A stretch of DNA of 64,000 nucleotides from Paenibacillus_E oryzisoli_A (GCF_050467285.1 NZ_JBCMUN010000006.1:744001-808000); one strand, 5' to 3'. Numbered from the stretch's first letter, positions 34,295 to 45,000 are shown. A program made the numbers and translations. Notes: generated from the sequence alone by a model not told the origin.

Positions 34295-36124
34295 TTGGAA
34301 CTTCAAGTCGTAAACAGCCCTTTTACCCAAGAGCAAGTCGAATTGCTCAATCGTCTTCTACCTACACTAACCGACAATCAACGCAGTTGGCTTAGCGGAT
34401 ATTTGACCGCTACGCAAGGGACGCAAGCCCTATCGGCGCCTGGGGCAGCTCCCGCTGCGATCCCGACACCGGCAAGCGCGCCGACAGCCGTTTCCAAGGA
34501 CGTCACGATCCTCTTCGGGTCCCAGACTGGAAACTCGCACGGATTAGCGAAGAAGCTGGCGAAAAAACTGCAAGATCAATCGTTCCAAGTGACGCTCTCC
34601 TCCATGAGCGATTTCAAAACGAACAATTTGAAAAAAGTGACGAACCTGCTGATGGTCGTCTCCACGCATGGGGAAGGCGAACCGCCGGATAATGCGATTT
34701 CGTTCTATGAATTCCTGCACAGCAAGCGCGCGCCCCAATTGGAAGGCGCACGCTACGCGGTGCTGTCCCTTGGCGATACGTCCTACGAATTCTTCTGCCA
34801 GACGGGCAAAGATTTTGATAAACGTCTTCAAGAGCTTGGCGCGAAGCCGCTCGCGGAACGCGTTGATTGCGACGTTGACTTCGATGAGCCGGCAGCGGCT
34901 TGGATGGGCAGCGTTCTGAACGCCCTGCAATCCGCATCGGCATCCGGTGCTTCCGTTTCCAGCGGTGCAACCGCAGCAGCCGAAAGCGCTGGGGAATCCG
35001 AGTATTCCAGAACGAACCCGTTCCAAGCGGAAATTTTGGAAAACTTGAACTTGAACGGCCGCGGCTCTGACCGCGAAACCCGCCACGTCGAGATTTCCCT
35101 CGAGGGCTCGGGCCTGCAATATGAGCCGGGAGACAGCCTTGGCGTGTATCCGGAAAATCATCCTCGTCTTGTCGAAGAGATCATCCAGGCGTTGGGTTAC
35201 AACGCAGATGATCAAGTCGCTGTGAAAAATGGCGAGACGCGCACACTGCGCGAAGCGCTGCTCCGCAACTTTGAAATTACCGTGCTGACGAAGCCGCTGC
35301 TTGAGCAGCTTGCGAAACTGTCGGGCAATAGCGATCTGCAAGAGCTGGTTGCTGCTGGCAACGAGCAGGAACTCAAAGCTTATACGACGAATCGCGATCT
35401 GCTTGATCTCGTGCAAGACTATCCGCTTTCCGGTGTGAAAGCTGCCGATTTCGTTGCAGCGCTGCGCAAAATGCCGGCGCGTCTGTACTCGATCTCCAGC
35501 TCTTCGAAGGCTTCGCCGGATGAAGTGCACATCACGGTTCGCGCTGTACGCTACGAAGCGAATGGACGCAACCGTTACGGCGTCGCTTCGGTTCACTTGG
35601 CGGAGCGCGTGCAAGCAGGGGCGGCAGTTCCGGTATACATTCAAAACAACCCGAACTTCAAGCTGCCGGCTGAGGGCGATACGCCGCTGATTATGATCGG
35701 ACCTGGCACAGGCGTAGCACCGTTCAGATCGTTCCTCGCCGAGCGCGAAGAAACGGGTGCGGAAGGCAAAACTTGGCTGTTCTACGGAGACCAACACTTC
35801 TCCACGGACTTCTTATATCAAATCGAATGGCAGCGCTGGCTCAAAGACGGTGTCTTGACGAAGCTGGATGTTGCATTCTCACGCGATACGGATCAAAAAG
35901 TATACGTTCAGCACCGCATGCTGGAAAACAGCCGCGAGCTGTATGAATGGCTGGAAGCGGGCGCAGCGGTCTACATCTGCGGCGACGAGAAGAAGATGGC
36001 GCACGATGTACACGCAGCCCTGCTGACGATCATTGAAAAAGAAGGCGGCAAGAGCAAAGAAGAAGCCGCTGCCTACATGGCTGCGCTGCAGCAGCAAAAA
36101 CGTTACCAACGCGATGTTTACTAG
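34295..36124 (+). CDS. cysJ: Assimilatory sulfite reductase, flavoprotein subunit
   Basis: 609 residues from a TTG with GAGGTGG 5-6 bases upstream; an ATG at 34256 has no site. Flavodoxin domain (about 70-215): ILFGSQTGNSHGLAKKLA, STHGEGEPPDNA, VLSLGDTSYEFFCQTGKDFD. After a linker comes the FAD domain (RLYSISSSSKASPDEVHITV) and NADPH domain (MIGPGTGVAPFRSFLAER, YICGDEKKMAHDVH, ending QKRYQRDVY). It passes electrons from NADPH via FAD and FMN to CysI for reduction of sulfite to sulfide in cysteine synthesis. cysI follows after 46 bases. Confidence 0.95.
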   Translation: MELQVVNSPFTQEQVELLNRLLPTLTDNQRSWLSGYLTATQGTQALSAPGAAPAAIPTPASAPTAVSKDVTILFGSQTGNSHGLAKKLAKKLQDQSFQVTLSSMSDFKTNNLKKVTNLLMVVSTHGEGEPPDNAISFYEFLHSKRAPQLEGARYAVLSLGDTSYEFFCQTGKDFDKRLQELGAKPLAERVDCDVDFDEPAAAWMGSVLNALQSASASGASVSSGATAAAESAGESEYSRTNPFQAEILENLNLNGRGSDRETRHVEISLEGSGLQYEPGDSLGVYPENHPRLVEEIIQALGYNADDQVAVKNGETRTLREALLRNFEITVLTKPLLEQLAKLSGNSDLQELVAAGNEQELKAYTTNRDLLDLVQDYPLSGVKAADFVAALRKMPARLYSISSSSKASPDEVHITVRAVRYEANGRNRYGVASVHLAERVQAGAAVPVYIQNNPNFKLPAEGDTPLIMIGPGTGVAPFRSFLAEREETGAEGKTWLFYGDQHFSTDFLYQIEWQRWLKDGVLTKLDVAFSRDTDQKVYVQHRMLENSRELYEWLEAGAAVYICGDEKKMAHDVHAALLTIIEKEGGKSKEEAAAYMAALQQQKRYQRDVY

Positions 36125-36170
36125 GTAGGGCTTTAAGGGTAGCCCTGAGGGTACGAGAGGAGAAGGCAAC

Positions 36171-37892
36171 ATGTCAGAGAACAATTTACTATCGAAGAAC
36201 AGCGCGCCGCACAGCGATGTCGAAGCCATTAAAATTCGCAGCAACTACTTGCGCGGCAGCTTGGTAGAAACGCTTCAAGACCGTATCACAGGTTCGATTC
36301 CAGAGGATGACAACCGGTTGATGAAATTCCACGGCAGCTACATGCAGGATGATCGTGACTTGCGGAACGAGCGTCAGAAGCAGAAGCTTGAGCCTGCGTA
36401 TCAATTCATGCTGCGCGTACGCGCGGCTGGCGGGGTTGTAACGTCGGATCAATGGCTGATGATGGATCGCATTGCACAGAGCTATGGAAGCGGCACAATT
36501 CGTTTGACAACGCGTCAATCGTTCCAATTGCACGGCGTTCTGAAATGGAACATGAAGAAAACGATTCAAGAAGTGAACGCCGCTTTGCTGAGCACGCTTG
36601 CGGCTTGCGGTGACGTGAACCGTAACGTCATGTGCAACCCGAATCCGCACCAATCTGAGATTCACGGCGAAGTGTACGAATGGGCGAACAAAATCAGCGC
36701 CCACCTCGATCCGCACACGAGAGCGTATCATGAAATCTGGCTGGACGAAGAGAAAGTGATCGACAGCCGTTCCGAAGAAGAGCAAGAACCGATTTACGGC
36801 AAAGTGTACCTGCCTCGGAAATTTAAAATCGGGATCGCCGTCCCTCCATCGAACGACGTTGACGTGTTCTCGCAGGATCTAGGCTATATTGCCATCGTCG
36901 AGAACGGCAAACTGGTCGGCTTCAACGTAAGCGTTGGCGGCGGCATGGGGATGTCCCACGGCGACACCAAAACGTATCCGCAAGTCGCTCAAGTCATCGG
37001 CTTCTGTACACCAGAGCAAGTGATTGACATTGCGGAGAAAACAGTGACGATTCAGCGCGATTACGGAGATCGCTCCGTACGTAAGCATGCGCGTTTCAAA
37101 TATACGATCGACGATCGCGGCATCGACTGGTTCATCGGTGAGCTGCACGCGCGTCTTGGTTGGCAGCTGGAAGCGCCTCGCGCGTACCACTTCGACAACA
37201 ACGGCGACCGTTACGGTTGGGTGAAGGGCGCCAATGGCAAATGGCACTTCACGCTGTTCATCCAGAACGGCCGTATCAAAGATGACGGCAGCTACCGCTT
37301 GATGACGGGCTTGCGCGAAATTGCCAAAATCCATAACGGCGATTTCCGTCTGACGTCCAACCAGAACTTGATCATCGGCAACATCAGCGCCCAGAAGAAA
37401 AAGAAAGTCGAAGAGATGATTGCTGAGTACGGCTTGACGGACGGCATGCACTACTCCGCGCTGCGCAGAAGCTCGATGGCTTGCGTCGCCTTGCCGACTT
37501 GCGGTCTGGCGATGGCGGAGTCCGAGCGCTACCTGCCTTCGCTGATCGACAAAATCGAGCCGTTGCTCGAAGAAAACGGTCTTCGCGACGAAGAAATCGT
37601 CATCCGGATGACCGGCTGCCCGAACGGGTGCGCGCGTCCGATGCTGGCGGAGCTTTCGTTCATCGGGAAAGCCGCAGGCAAGTACAACATGTACCTGGGC
37701 GGCGCCCATAACGGAAGCCGCTTGAACAAAATGTACAAAGAAAATATCGGCGAAGCGGAAATTATGGATTCTCTGCGCACAATTATTCCTCACTATGCGA
37801 AAGAGCGCAACAAAGGCGAGCACTTCGGTGACTTTGTGATCCGCGCCGGCTATGTGAAAGAAGTGCGTTCCGGTCAAGATTTCCACGCTTAA
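36171..37892 (+). CDS. cysI: Assimilatory sulfite reductase, hemoprotein subunit
   Basis: 573 residues. Ferredoxin-like half domains are seen (TVRLTTRQSFQLHGV-type TIRLTTRQSFQLHGV and NFRLTSNQNLII-type DFRLTSNQNLIIGNI). The siroheme and 4Fe-4S cysteines are in ACVALPTCGLAMAESE and RMTGCPNGCARPMLAE. It performs the six-electron reduction of sulfite to sulfide using electrons from CysJ. GAGGAGAAGG precedes the ATG. It forms an operon with cysJ and is closed by a strong terminator. Confidence 0.96.
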   Translation: MSENNLLSKNSAPHSDVEAIKIRSNYLRGSLVETLQDRITGSIPEDDNRLMKFHGSYMQDDRDLRNERQKQKLEPAYQFMLRVRAAGGVVTSDQWLMMDRIAQSYGSGTIRLTTRQSFQLHGVLKWNMKKTIQEVNAALLSTLAACGDVNRNVMCNPNPHQSEIHGEVYEWANKISAHLDPHTRAYHEIWLDEEKVIDSRSEEEQEPIYGKVYLPRKFKIGIAVPPSNDVDVFSQDLGYIAIVENGKLVGFNVSVGGGMGMSHGDTKTYPQVAQVIGFCTPEQVIDIAEKTVTIQRDYGDRSVRKHARFKYTIDDRGIDWFIGELHARLGWQLEAPRAYHFDNNGDRYGWVKGANGKWHFTLFIQNGRIKDDGSYRLMTGLREIAKIHNGDFRLTSNQNLIIGNISAQKKKKVEEMIAEYGLTDGMHYSALRRSSMACVALPTCGLAMAESERYLPSLIDKIEPLLEENGLRDEEIVIRMTGCPNGCARPMLAELSFIGKAAGKYNMYLGGAHNGSRLNKMYKENIGEAEIMDSLRTIIPHYAKERNKGEHFGDFVIRAGYVKEVRSGQDFHA

Positions 37893-37900
37893 ATGCAAAG

Positions 37901-37942
37901 AAGCTTTGCAGCCCCTTCGGGGGCGGCAAGGCTTTTTTTTTC
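37901..37942 (+). terminator. Terminator after cysI
   Basis: AAGCTTTGCAGCCCC pairs with GGGGCGGCAAGGCTT around TTCG, then nine T's. Confidence 0.92.
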
Positions 37943-38071
37943 TTGTTGGAACGTATTGCTACAGGTGCCTATAGAGAGGGGATGGCTGGCGAGTTCCTCC
38001 TTTAATTCCAAGAATCCTAGCTGCACCCAGCCTCTATCTGGGTCTGTGACTAAAGCGCTTCCCGCGCACAG

Positions 38072-38262
38072 CTCAACTGGAATTTCTCCATTACGTTTCG
38101 CCCAAATAGCGACTTTCACCATCGTGAACTGGAAAAATGCCAGTTCATTTCAGCCTTTTCCGCCAATATCGGGCAAAATCGTATAAATGAGCTGGAGAAA
38201 TTCCAGTTCACATGTCAACTGCCGCGAGATAGTTGATTATGAACTGGAGGAATTCCAGTTGA
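38072..38262. repeat. Three and a half copies of a 22-bp palindrome (GAACTGG...CCAGTTC)
   Basis: Copies at 38126-38147 (GAACTGGAAAAATGCCAGTT plus CA), 38189-38210 (GAGCTGGAGAAATTCCAGTT plus CA), 38241-38262 (GAACTGGAGGAATTCCAGTT plus GA), and an inverted partial copy at 38072-38090. Spacing is 63 and 52 bp. They fill the 454-base gap between cysI and the PASTA gene, where I see no coding sequence. Confidence 0.75.
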
Positions 38263-38346
38263 ACCGTCTAGGTGGATCGAATTACCCGCAAAATGGCCGA
38301 AAAAGCCTGCACAATATCATGCAGGCTTGCTGATAAACCGCTCACG

Positions 38347-39642
38347 CTACGGGCTGCCCTTGCTTACCCAGAAGATGACGTTGTCGCCCTGGAAGCCGTC
38401 AGTGCCCGGCTGCGGGTCTTGCCGGATGACGGTGCCCTGCGGTTTGGCGTCGTCGACAAGGAAGTACTTATAATGCAGCCCGGCTTCCAGCGCCATCTCT
38501 TCGGCGCCTGCCTGCATTTTGCCGACGAGGTTCGGTACAATCGTTTTGTCGCCGGGCTGCTTGACGGAGGCTTCGCTCGCCTTCGGCGTCGGCGTTGTCG
38601 ACGGCGTGATCACGACCGTCGCCGCTGTCGCCGAAGGCGGCGGGGTGATGGTTTTGTCGCTTTTCTCCGAAGCGGAAGGCCACACCGCCCACACGACGGC
38701 GGCGCTGACGAGAAAAGTGGCCGCCGAGACGGCGCCGACCTTCCAACCGGCGCGCGACGGCGTCTCGCTGCGGGCCGGCTCCTGCGCGGCCGTACGCCGC
38801 GGCAGGCCGCGCACAATCGTCCGATGCTCGACATCGTCGTCATCGTCCTGCCCGGCGGCCGTCTGCGCCGGCATCACCGGCACCATGCGCCGCGGTGCGC
38901 TGTCGGCGGCCGCCGTGGCCGGCATTGCGGCACCTGCCGTGCTCTCCTCCTGCTGCACTCCCGGCAGATTGCGCAGCCCAAAGACGAGCGAGGACAGCGA
39001 CGCCTGGCTCTGGCAGATGTGCTTCACAAGTCGCACGAGCTCCGCCTTCTGCTCGGTTGTCGCGCTCGGGATATGGGCGCGTTCAAGATTCGTGTGCAGT
39101 ACTTCGTAAGCGTCCGAACCGGTCGCGTCCCGTGTCAGCAGGCTGACCATCAGGCGGCACAAGCCGATAGCGCCTTGATCCAGCATTTCCTCCTCGTCCC
39201 AATAATTCAGGACGGAGAGCTTGCCGCTTTCCGACAGCCATAGGTTGTCCGCGCGGACGGAAAATCCGGTAATCCGCTCTTCCAGCGCATCGAGGAGAGA
39301 GACGCCGAGATCGCTGATCATGGCTGTGACGACCTGATACGTCCAGCGCTTTTGCCCAATTTGCGAAGACAGCAGGGAGCCGTTTCTGGCTTGGAGTACG
39401 ATGTTGACGGCGTGCTCGGAAACGGACGTGTCCAATATATGATGAAAGCCGTCGTGAATGAAGGCAGCTTTATGGTGAAGCGTTTGTATGTAATCTACGC
39501 CGCGGCTCCCGGCAGGAAGCGTGATTTGATATAGCAGCACAGTGCGATTCAGATAAACATCCTCACCAAATTGAAGAGTTCCATGAGGGAGCGTGGCGAT
39601 ATGTTCGCGCGTCACGTACCGTGTATCAAACTGATCTGGCAT
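38347..39642 (-). CDS. Membrane PASTA-domain protein with degenerate protein-kinase-like domain
   Basis: 431 residues. Residues 20-225 follow the layout of a Hanks-type kinase, but the catalytic loop and DFG region read as VRADNLWLSESGKLSVLNYW (129-148): no HRD-type Asp, no DFG, and no Gly-rich loop or catalytic Lys. An acidic low-complexity linker (260-295) leads to TM 303-322, then a Pro/Thr-rich linker and one PASTA domain (365-431: DKTIVPNLVGKMQAGAEEMA). PASTA domains bind muropeptides or cell-wall polymers outside the cell. The ATG at 39642 has GAGGATG upstream. It is probably a pseudokinase sensor; PrkC-type ancestry is inferred. Confidence 0.75.
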   Translation of the reverse strand: MPDQFDTRYVTREHIATLPHGTLQFGEDVYLNRTVLLYQITLPAGSRGVDYIQTLHHKAAFIHDGFHHILDTSVSEHAVNIVLQARNGSLLSSQIGQKRWTYQVVTAMISDLGVSLLDALEERITGFSVRADNLWLSESGKLSVLNYWDEEEMLDQGAIGLCRLMVSLLTRDATGSDAYEVLHTNLERAHIPSATTEQKAELVRLVKHICQSQASLSSLVFGLRNLPGVQQEESTAGAAMPATAAADSAPRRMVPVMPAQTAAGQDDDDDVEHRTIVRGLPRRTAAQEPARSETPSRAGWKVGAVSAATFLVSAAVVWAVWPSASEKSDKTITPPPSATAATVVITPSTTPTPKASEASVKQPGDKTIVPNLVGKMQAGAEEMALEAGLHYKYFLVDDAKPQGTVIRQDPQPGTDGFQGDNVIFWVSKGSP

Positions 39643-39902
39643 GGAAAGTTCATCCTCTCTTTTTAGCAGGTTAGGAAATCCCCTTTTATTATATAGGATT
39701 CGAAGGGAATAAGGAATTTCGGGATTGGAATTAGGTAAAATGACATAAGTCAGTTGATTTTTTTTGTTGAAAATGATCAAAATGGTTCGAATCGAAGGTG
39801 ATTTCCCCGATTTCATAGTAAGATGTTGCCATTATCGCAAATAGAGAGAAGCGCTGCCCATCAGTTTTATCTTTCCTTTGATCTGACAGTATCCAAGGAT
39901 GA

Positions 39903-40028
39903 TTGGCCGGGCTGCAGCAAGGAGCTGCCGTACAAGGTACGGTTGCGGGAAGTCAGCAGATTTCCGCTATCGTGGAGCAGTGGAAAGCGATTCAAGCGAG
40001 CGGAGAGGGAATGAGTCAAAATTATTAG
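39903..40028 (+). CDS. Possible small protein (41 residues)
   Basis: Opens at a TTG directly after AAGGATGA. It reads MAGLQQGAAVQGTVAGSQQI, then an amphipathic stretch SAIVEQWKAIQASGEGMSQNY. The composition looks protein-like, unlike the overlapping Arg/Ser-rich frames, and a terminator lies downstream at 40194. Ribosome binding spacing is short and there is no known family, so this is a tentative call. It lies in a 686-base gap (39643-40328) that holds nothing else I can support apart from the terminator. Confidence 0.3.
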   Translation: MAGLQQGAAVQGTVAGSQQISAIVEQWKAIQASGEGMSQNY

Positions 40029-40193
40029 GAACTGCAGCATCCGCAAATGGAACTGCAGATTCAAGCTTTCATCTGCCTAACCTTATTCACTTTACTGTAC
40101 ACTACTTCCCGCAATTTTGGAATCTTCTTGAGAAATTGGAGACGAAAGGCGTCCAGTTTAGGCAATAGGAATTACTTGTCCCGCATTCTTCTA

Positions 40194-40232
40194 TACCTTC
40201 CATCCCTGTCACGGGGGATGGGAGGTTTTTTT
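40194..40232 (+). terminator. Rho-independent terminator
   Basis: ACCTTCCATCCC pairs with GGGATGGGAGGT around a short loop, then seven T's. It has no confirmed upstream gene, which supports a short transcript in the 39.8-40.2 kb interval. Confidence 0.88.
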
Positions 40233-40328
40233 CTATCTTTTTACCCGTCATATCTATGATTCGAAAGTCCTGAATGGTATGATAGATTCAGTTATTTTTA
40301 CAAAAAGCACCAAATCGAAAGGGGAATT

Positions 40329-41975
40329 ATGTTGAAAAAGGTCGCAATTTTAGGTGGCGGGGTTGCTGGATTAAGCGCTGCGCACGAGCTTATTACGAGA
40401 GGTTACGATGTATCGGTTTACGAGTTTAAGAGCATTCCGGGCGGTAAGGCGCGGAGCATGCCGTATACAGGAAGCGGTGTGGGCGGCCGCAGAGATTTGC
40501 CGGGAGAGCACGGCTTCCGATTGTTTCCGCGATTTTATCGCCATGTCATTGATACGTTAAAAAATATTCCCTACGGGGACGGAACGGTGTATGATAATTT
40601 ACAGGAAGTGACACGTCTGGATATTGCGACGTATACGGCGCCGCTCCTGCCGCTGCTGGCCAAGGTCGAGTTCAGTATCGAGAACTTTCTGGTCGTGCTC
40701 AAGGATATTTTTGATAACGGCTTAGGTCTTACAAGCAGCGATGTGGAACAGTACGGCAAGAAGCTGTGGCAGATTATGACAAGCTGCGAAGAGCGGATTC
40801 GCGAAGAATACAACGACATCGACTGGTGGACGTTTATTCAGGCGGAGCAGCAATCGGAGGCGTTCCAGAAAATTTTTGCCGGCTTCACCAAGACGCTTGT
40901 CGCCTGCCAGTCCAAAGTAGCGAATACGCAAACTGTCGGCCCGGTTGCGACGCAAATGACGTTCGATATTACGACGCCGGGCATGTCTTTCGTGCGTTTG
41001 TTGAATGGTCCGACGAACGACAAGTGGATTTATCCGTGGTTGACGTTCTTGCAGGATCGCGGCGTGAAGTATCATCTGAATGCCAAAGTGGAGCGCATTA
41101 CGTGCGAAAGCGGCATGATTCAAAGTGCGACCATTATGAAAGATGGCGAAACGTTCGATGTTGAAGCCGATTACTATATTTGCGCGTTCCCGGTAGAAGT
41201 GATGGGCACGTTTATTACAGACAGCATGCTGGAGGCGGCTCCGTCGCTGAAAGGTGTTCAGCAATTGATGGATTCCGTCGCCTGGATGAACGGGATTCAG
41301 TTCTACATGAACAAAGACATAACGATTACGCACGGCCATGTGATTTATTTGGACGCGCCGTGGTCTTTAACGTCGGTTTCGCAGAAGCAGTTTTGGCCGA
41401 ATGTGAACCTTAGCGAATACGGAGACGGCATGGTCAAAGGTGTTTTGTCCGTCGATATTTCCGATTGGAACACGCCGGGCATTCTGTACGGCAAGCCGGC
41501 CATGTACTGTACGCCGGAGGAAATCAAGGAAGAAGTCTGGGCGCAAATGAAGAAGAGCCTCAATGTGGACGGTGCGGTCATTTTGGAGGACAGTGTTCTT
41601 CATTCCTGGTTCCTGGATACCGATATACAATTTAGCAATCCGGAAGGCGCATGCTCCAACATGGAGCCGCTGCTGATCAACCGCGTCGGCACCTGGGATC
41701 TTCGTCCCGAAGCGTATACCGAGATTCCCAACCTGTTCCTGGCGGCGGATTACGTTCGCACGAACACGAACCTGGCGACGATGGAAGGCGCGAACGAAGC
41801 GGCTAGACGAGCGGTGAATGCGATTCTGAAACAGGATGATTCCCAAGAGAAGCCTTGTGAAATCTGGGAGATGTACCAATTCGACAAAGGGCTGCTGACA
41901 GCCTTGAAATTGTATCAGCACCATGACAAGAAGCGATTTGAGAAAGGCCTTCCTTGGAACGGAGAACTCCTCTAA
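40329..41975 (+). CDS. FAD-dependent amine oxidase/desaturase-like protein
   Basis: 548 residues. The N-terminal FAD-binding dinucleotide motif is VAILGGGVAGLSAAHELITRG, followed by YEFKSIPGGKARS. The C-terminal FAD motif is NLFLAADYVRTNTNLATMEGANEAARRAVNAIL. The architecture is that of phytoene desaturase, hydroxysqualene dehydroxylase and related amine-oxidase-fold enzymes, some of which act on isoprenoids. AAAGGGG precedes the ATG. The giant kinase gene follows after 38 bases and is probably in the same operon. No other isoprenoid genes are nearby, so the substrate is unknown. Confidence 0.8.
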   Translation: MLKKVAILGGGVAGLSAAHELITRGYDVSVYEFKSIPGGKARSMPYTGSGVGGRRDLPGEHGFRLFPRFYRHVIDTLKNIPYGDGTVYDNLQEVTRLDIATYTAPLLPLLAKVEFSIENFLVVLKDIFDNGLGLTSSDVEQYGKKLWQIMTSCEERIREEYNDIDWWTFIQAEQQSEAFQKIFAGFTKTLVACQSKVANTQTVGPVATQMTFDITTPGMSFVRLLNGPTNDKWIYPWLTFLQDRGVKYHLNAKVERITCESGMIQSATIMKDGETFDVEADYYICAFPVEVMGTFITDSMLEAAPSLKGVQQLMDSVAWMNGIQFYMNKDITITHGHVIYLDAPWSLTSVSQKQFWPNVNLSEYGDGMVKGVLSVDISDWNTPGILYGKPAMYCTPEEIKEEVWAQMKKSLNVDGAVILEDSVLHSWFLDTDIQFSNPEGACSNMEPLLINRVGTWDLRPEAYTEIPNLFLAADYVRTNTNLATMEGANEAARRAVNAILKQDDSQEKPCEIWEMYQFDKGLLTALKLYQHHDKKRFEKGLPWNGELL

Positions 41976-42013
41976 CGCTTCGGGCGGCAGCAAGATTTCA
42001 GTAGGAGGGTTTT

Positions 42014-45000
42014 ATGTTAATTTTGCCGGAATACGAGCTGATCAGACAACTCTATCAGGGCGAGCGTACGGTTATTTATCGCGCTGTACATAAGGTTACG
42101 CAGGAAAAAGTTATTGTCAAAACGTTCCGTTCCGATTATCCGCTCGCTGCCGATCTGGCAAGACTGAAGCGCGAGTTCGAGATTGGCACTATGCTTGATA
42201 TTCCCGGCGTCGTCAAACCGATTGCGCTGCCCAAATATCAAAATAATATGGCGCTGGTCTTGGAGGATATGGAAGGCGAACCGTTAACTGCGTATTTGCC
42301 TTCGTTCCGGCAGTCGCTCACGGCGTTCTTGGCGGCTGCGATCCAGCTTGCCAAAATCGTCGGGGATATTCACCAACGTTATGTCATACATAAAGATATT
42401 AAGCCAAGCAATATCATCTACAACCGCGACAAGCAGTTGCTCAAGCTAGGCGACTTCAGCATTTCCTCCCTGACGCGCGAGCGTCAGGAGATGCTGGACC
42501 CGATGCTGCTCGAGGGAACGCTCAGCTATATGTCCCCGGAGCAGACGGGCCGCATGAACCGGATCATCGATTACCGGACAGATTACTACTCACTCGGCGT
42601 TACGTTCTATGAGATGCTGACGGGCCGGCTTCCTTTTCAAACAGAGGATCCGGTTGAGTTGATTCACTGCCATTTTGCCGTGACGCCTGCGCCGCCGGCG
42701 AGCCTGCGCATGGGTATTCCGAAGCCTGTCTCGGACATTGTCATGAAGCTGTTGGCGAAGAATGCCGAGGACCGCTACCAGAGCGCTTACGGCATCATTC
42801 AGGATTTGGAGCACTGCCTGATGCTGGTGAACGCCGGTGAGGAATTGCAAGAATTCACAGTGGGTCTCTATGATATGACCGACATGTTCCAGATTCCGCA
42901 GGGCTTGATCGGGCGCTCCTCCGAGATCGACAAGCTGATGCAGGCGTACGACCGGTCCGTTCATGGCCCGTTGGAAGCCGTCTGGGTGACGGGGGAGTCG
43001 GGTTTTGGCAAAACGTTTCTGATCGCCGAGACGATGAAGACGCTGATGAAGGACAGCGGTTGGTTCATTTCCGGCCGATTCGAGCCGAACAAGCAGCATG
43101 TGTCCTACCATGCGCTGACGAGAGCGCTGCGGGAGCTGGCGCGCCAGCTGCTGACGAGCAAAGATCAGCAGCTCGCGGAGTACCGCACTTTGCTGCTCAA
43201 AGCGATCGGAACCAGCGGCAGGGTACTGACCGATCTGATTCCGGAGCTGGAGCTGCTGATCGGCGAGCAGCCACCGGCCAAGCAGCTGCCTCCGCAGGAG
43301 ACACAGAATCGGCTGCACTTTTTGCTGCAGCAGTTTTTGCAAGTTTTTTGCGGGAAGGATCGGCCGATCGTGCTGTTCCTCGACGATTTGCAATGGGCGG
43401 ACGCGGCTTCGCTGCATTTCCTGGATTTGCTATTGAATGATGCGCAAATGAAGCATTTCCTGTTCATCGGCTCTTATCGCCGGGAATACGATACGAATGT
43501 CCTGTCCACGCTTCGTGTGCAGCTGCTGGATAAGCTGCCGGAGCGCTTGGTGCACGAGCGGATTGCGCTGGAAGCCTGGAAAATCGAAGATGTCGGCCAG
43601 CTCGTGGCGGAATCGCTGAAAGCGGAGATTGGGCAAGTGACAGAACTGGCTCAGCTTATTCTACAGAAGACGGGTGGCAATCCGTTTTTCGTCAAGCAGT
43701 TTTTGACGGATCTGTACGAACAGGAACTCCTGACATTCAACTATGAAGCGAACCGCTGGATGTGGGATATGGCCGAAATCGAGAAGCTGCGCATTACGGA
43801 CAATCTCATGTTTCTGCTCGCGGAAAAGCTGGAACGGATGCCGGCAGGCACGCAGTATATGCTGCGGATCGCGGCGTGTCTCGGCGTGTATTTTGACCTC
43901 GAGGCGCTCGGTCTTGTGATGCGGAGGCCGTTCGACCTCTTGCTGCAGGAGCTTGAAATCCCGATTCAGCACGGGCTGATCATCCCGGTAGGGACGGCGT
44001 ACAAGTTCTTTAACGAGGGCGCGGGCCAGGCGGCGGCGCGGGACATCCGCTTCAACTTCGTGCATGATTCGATTCAGGAAGCGGTGTATGGTTCGATTGA
44101 AGAGGCGAAGCTCGCGGAAATGCATTTGAACATTGCGAGGACGTTGCTGGAGCAGTATACGGATGAGCAAATCGAGCAGCGGCTGTTCGAAATCGTGAAC
44201 CATATGAATATGGGCTCGGATCTCGTAACGGAAGGGCAGGAGCTGCTGCAGCTGCTGGAGTACAACTATGGCGCGGGCCGTAAAGCGAAAGCGTCCAATG
44301 CCTACCGCTCGGCGATCCAGTACTTTAATAAAGCGCTGGCGCTGCTCATGCAAGTGAACAATTTGGAGCTGGCCGACCTCAGCTTTGCGATGCGATTGGA
44401 TAAATCCGAGGCGCTGTATTTAAACGGACAAGCCGATGAGGCGGAAACGCTTTACGATCAGCTGCTGCTGGAGGCGAAGACGAATGAGATGCGGCTCGAA
44501 GTCTATCACCTGCTCGTCGTCTTGTATACCAATGTCGGGCAGCAGCACAAAAGCGTTAAGGTGGGACTAAAGGCGCTCGCGGAGTTTGGCATCCGGCTGC
44601 CGGAGTCGCCGAATTCGCTGAACATTTTCGCTGCCTATCTGAACGTGAAACACAAAATCGGTCGCAGAAACACGCTGCAACTGTATGATTTGCCGATAAT
44701 GGAAGATAACTATCGCGCCCAAATTACGAAATTGATGATGAGCGTGGCGATTTCGGCTTATTTTGTCAATACGAACTTATTCGTCTTGTTTATGATGCAT
44801 TTGACGCGGCGTGCGCTCAAGTACGGCAATACGCCGGCGATGGCTTACGTGTACGGTGCGTACGGGCTGATTCTCGGCTCGGGCTTTGGCGATTACCAGC
44901 AGGGTTATCAGTATGGCCAGCTCGGCAATCGGATGAACAATCGGTTTCAGGCGCCGGAGTATCGGTCCAAAAGCTATTTTTCGTTCGGTCTGTTCGTGAC

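Noticed and set aside
34544..35797. Long minus-strand frame (417 codons) opposite cysJ
   Set aside because: Shadow frame caused by codon bias of cysJ; no ribosome binding site or family pattern.
38072..38262. Regularly spaced repeats considered as a CRISPR array
   Set aside because: Units are palindromes of about 22 bp with variable centres and uneven spacing, and no cas genes are present.
39899..40168. 89-codon plus-strand frame in the gap before the FAD enzyme
   Set aside because: Arg/Ser-rich composition typical of an off-frame; the overlapping 41-residue frame is more protein-like.
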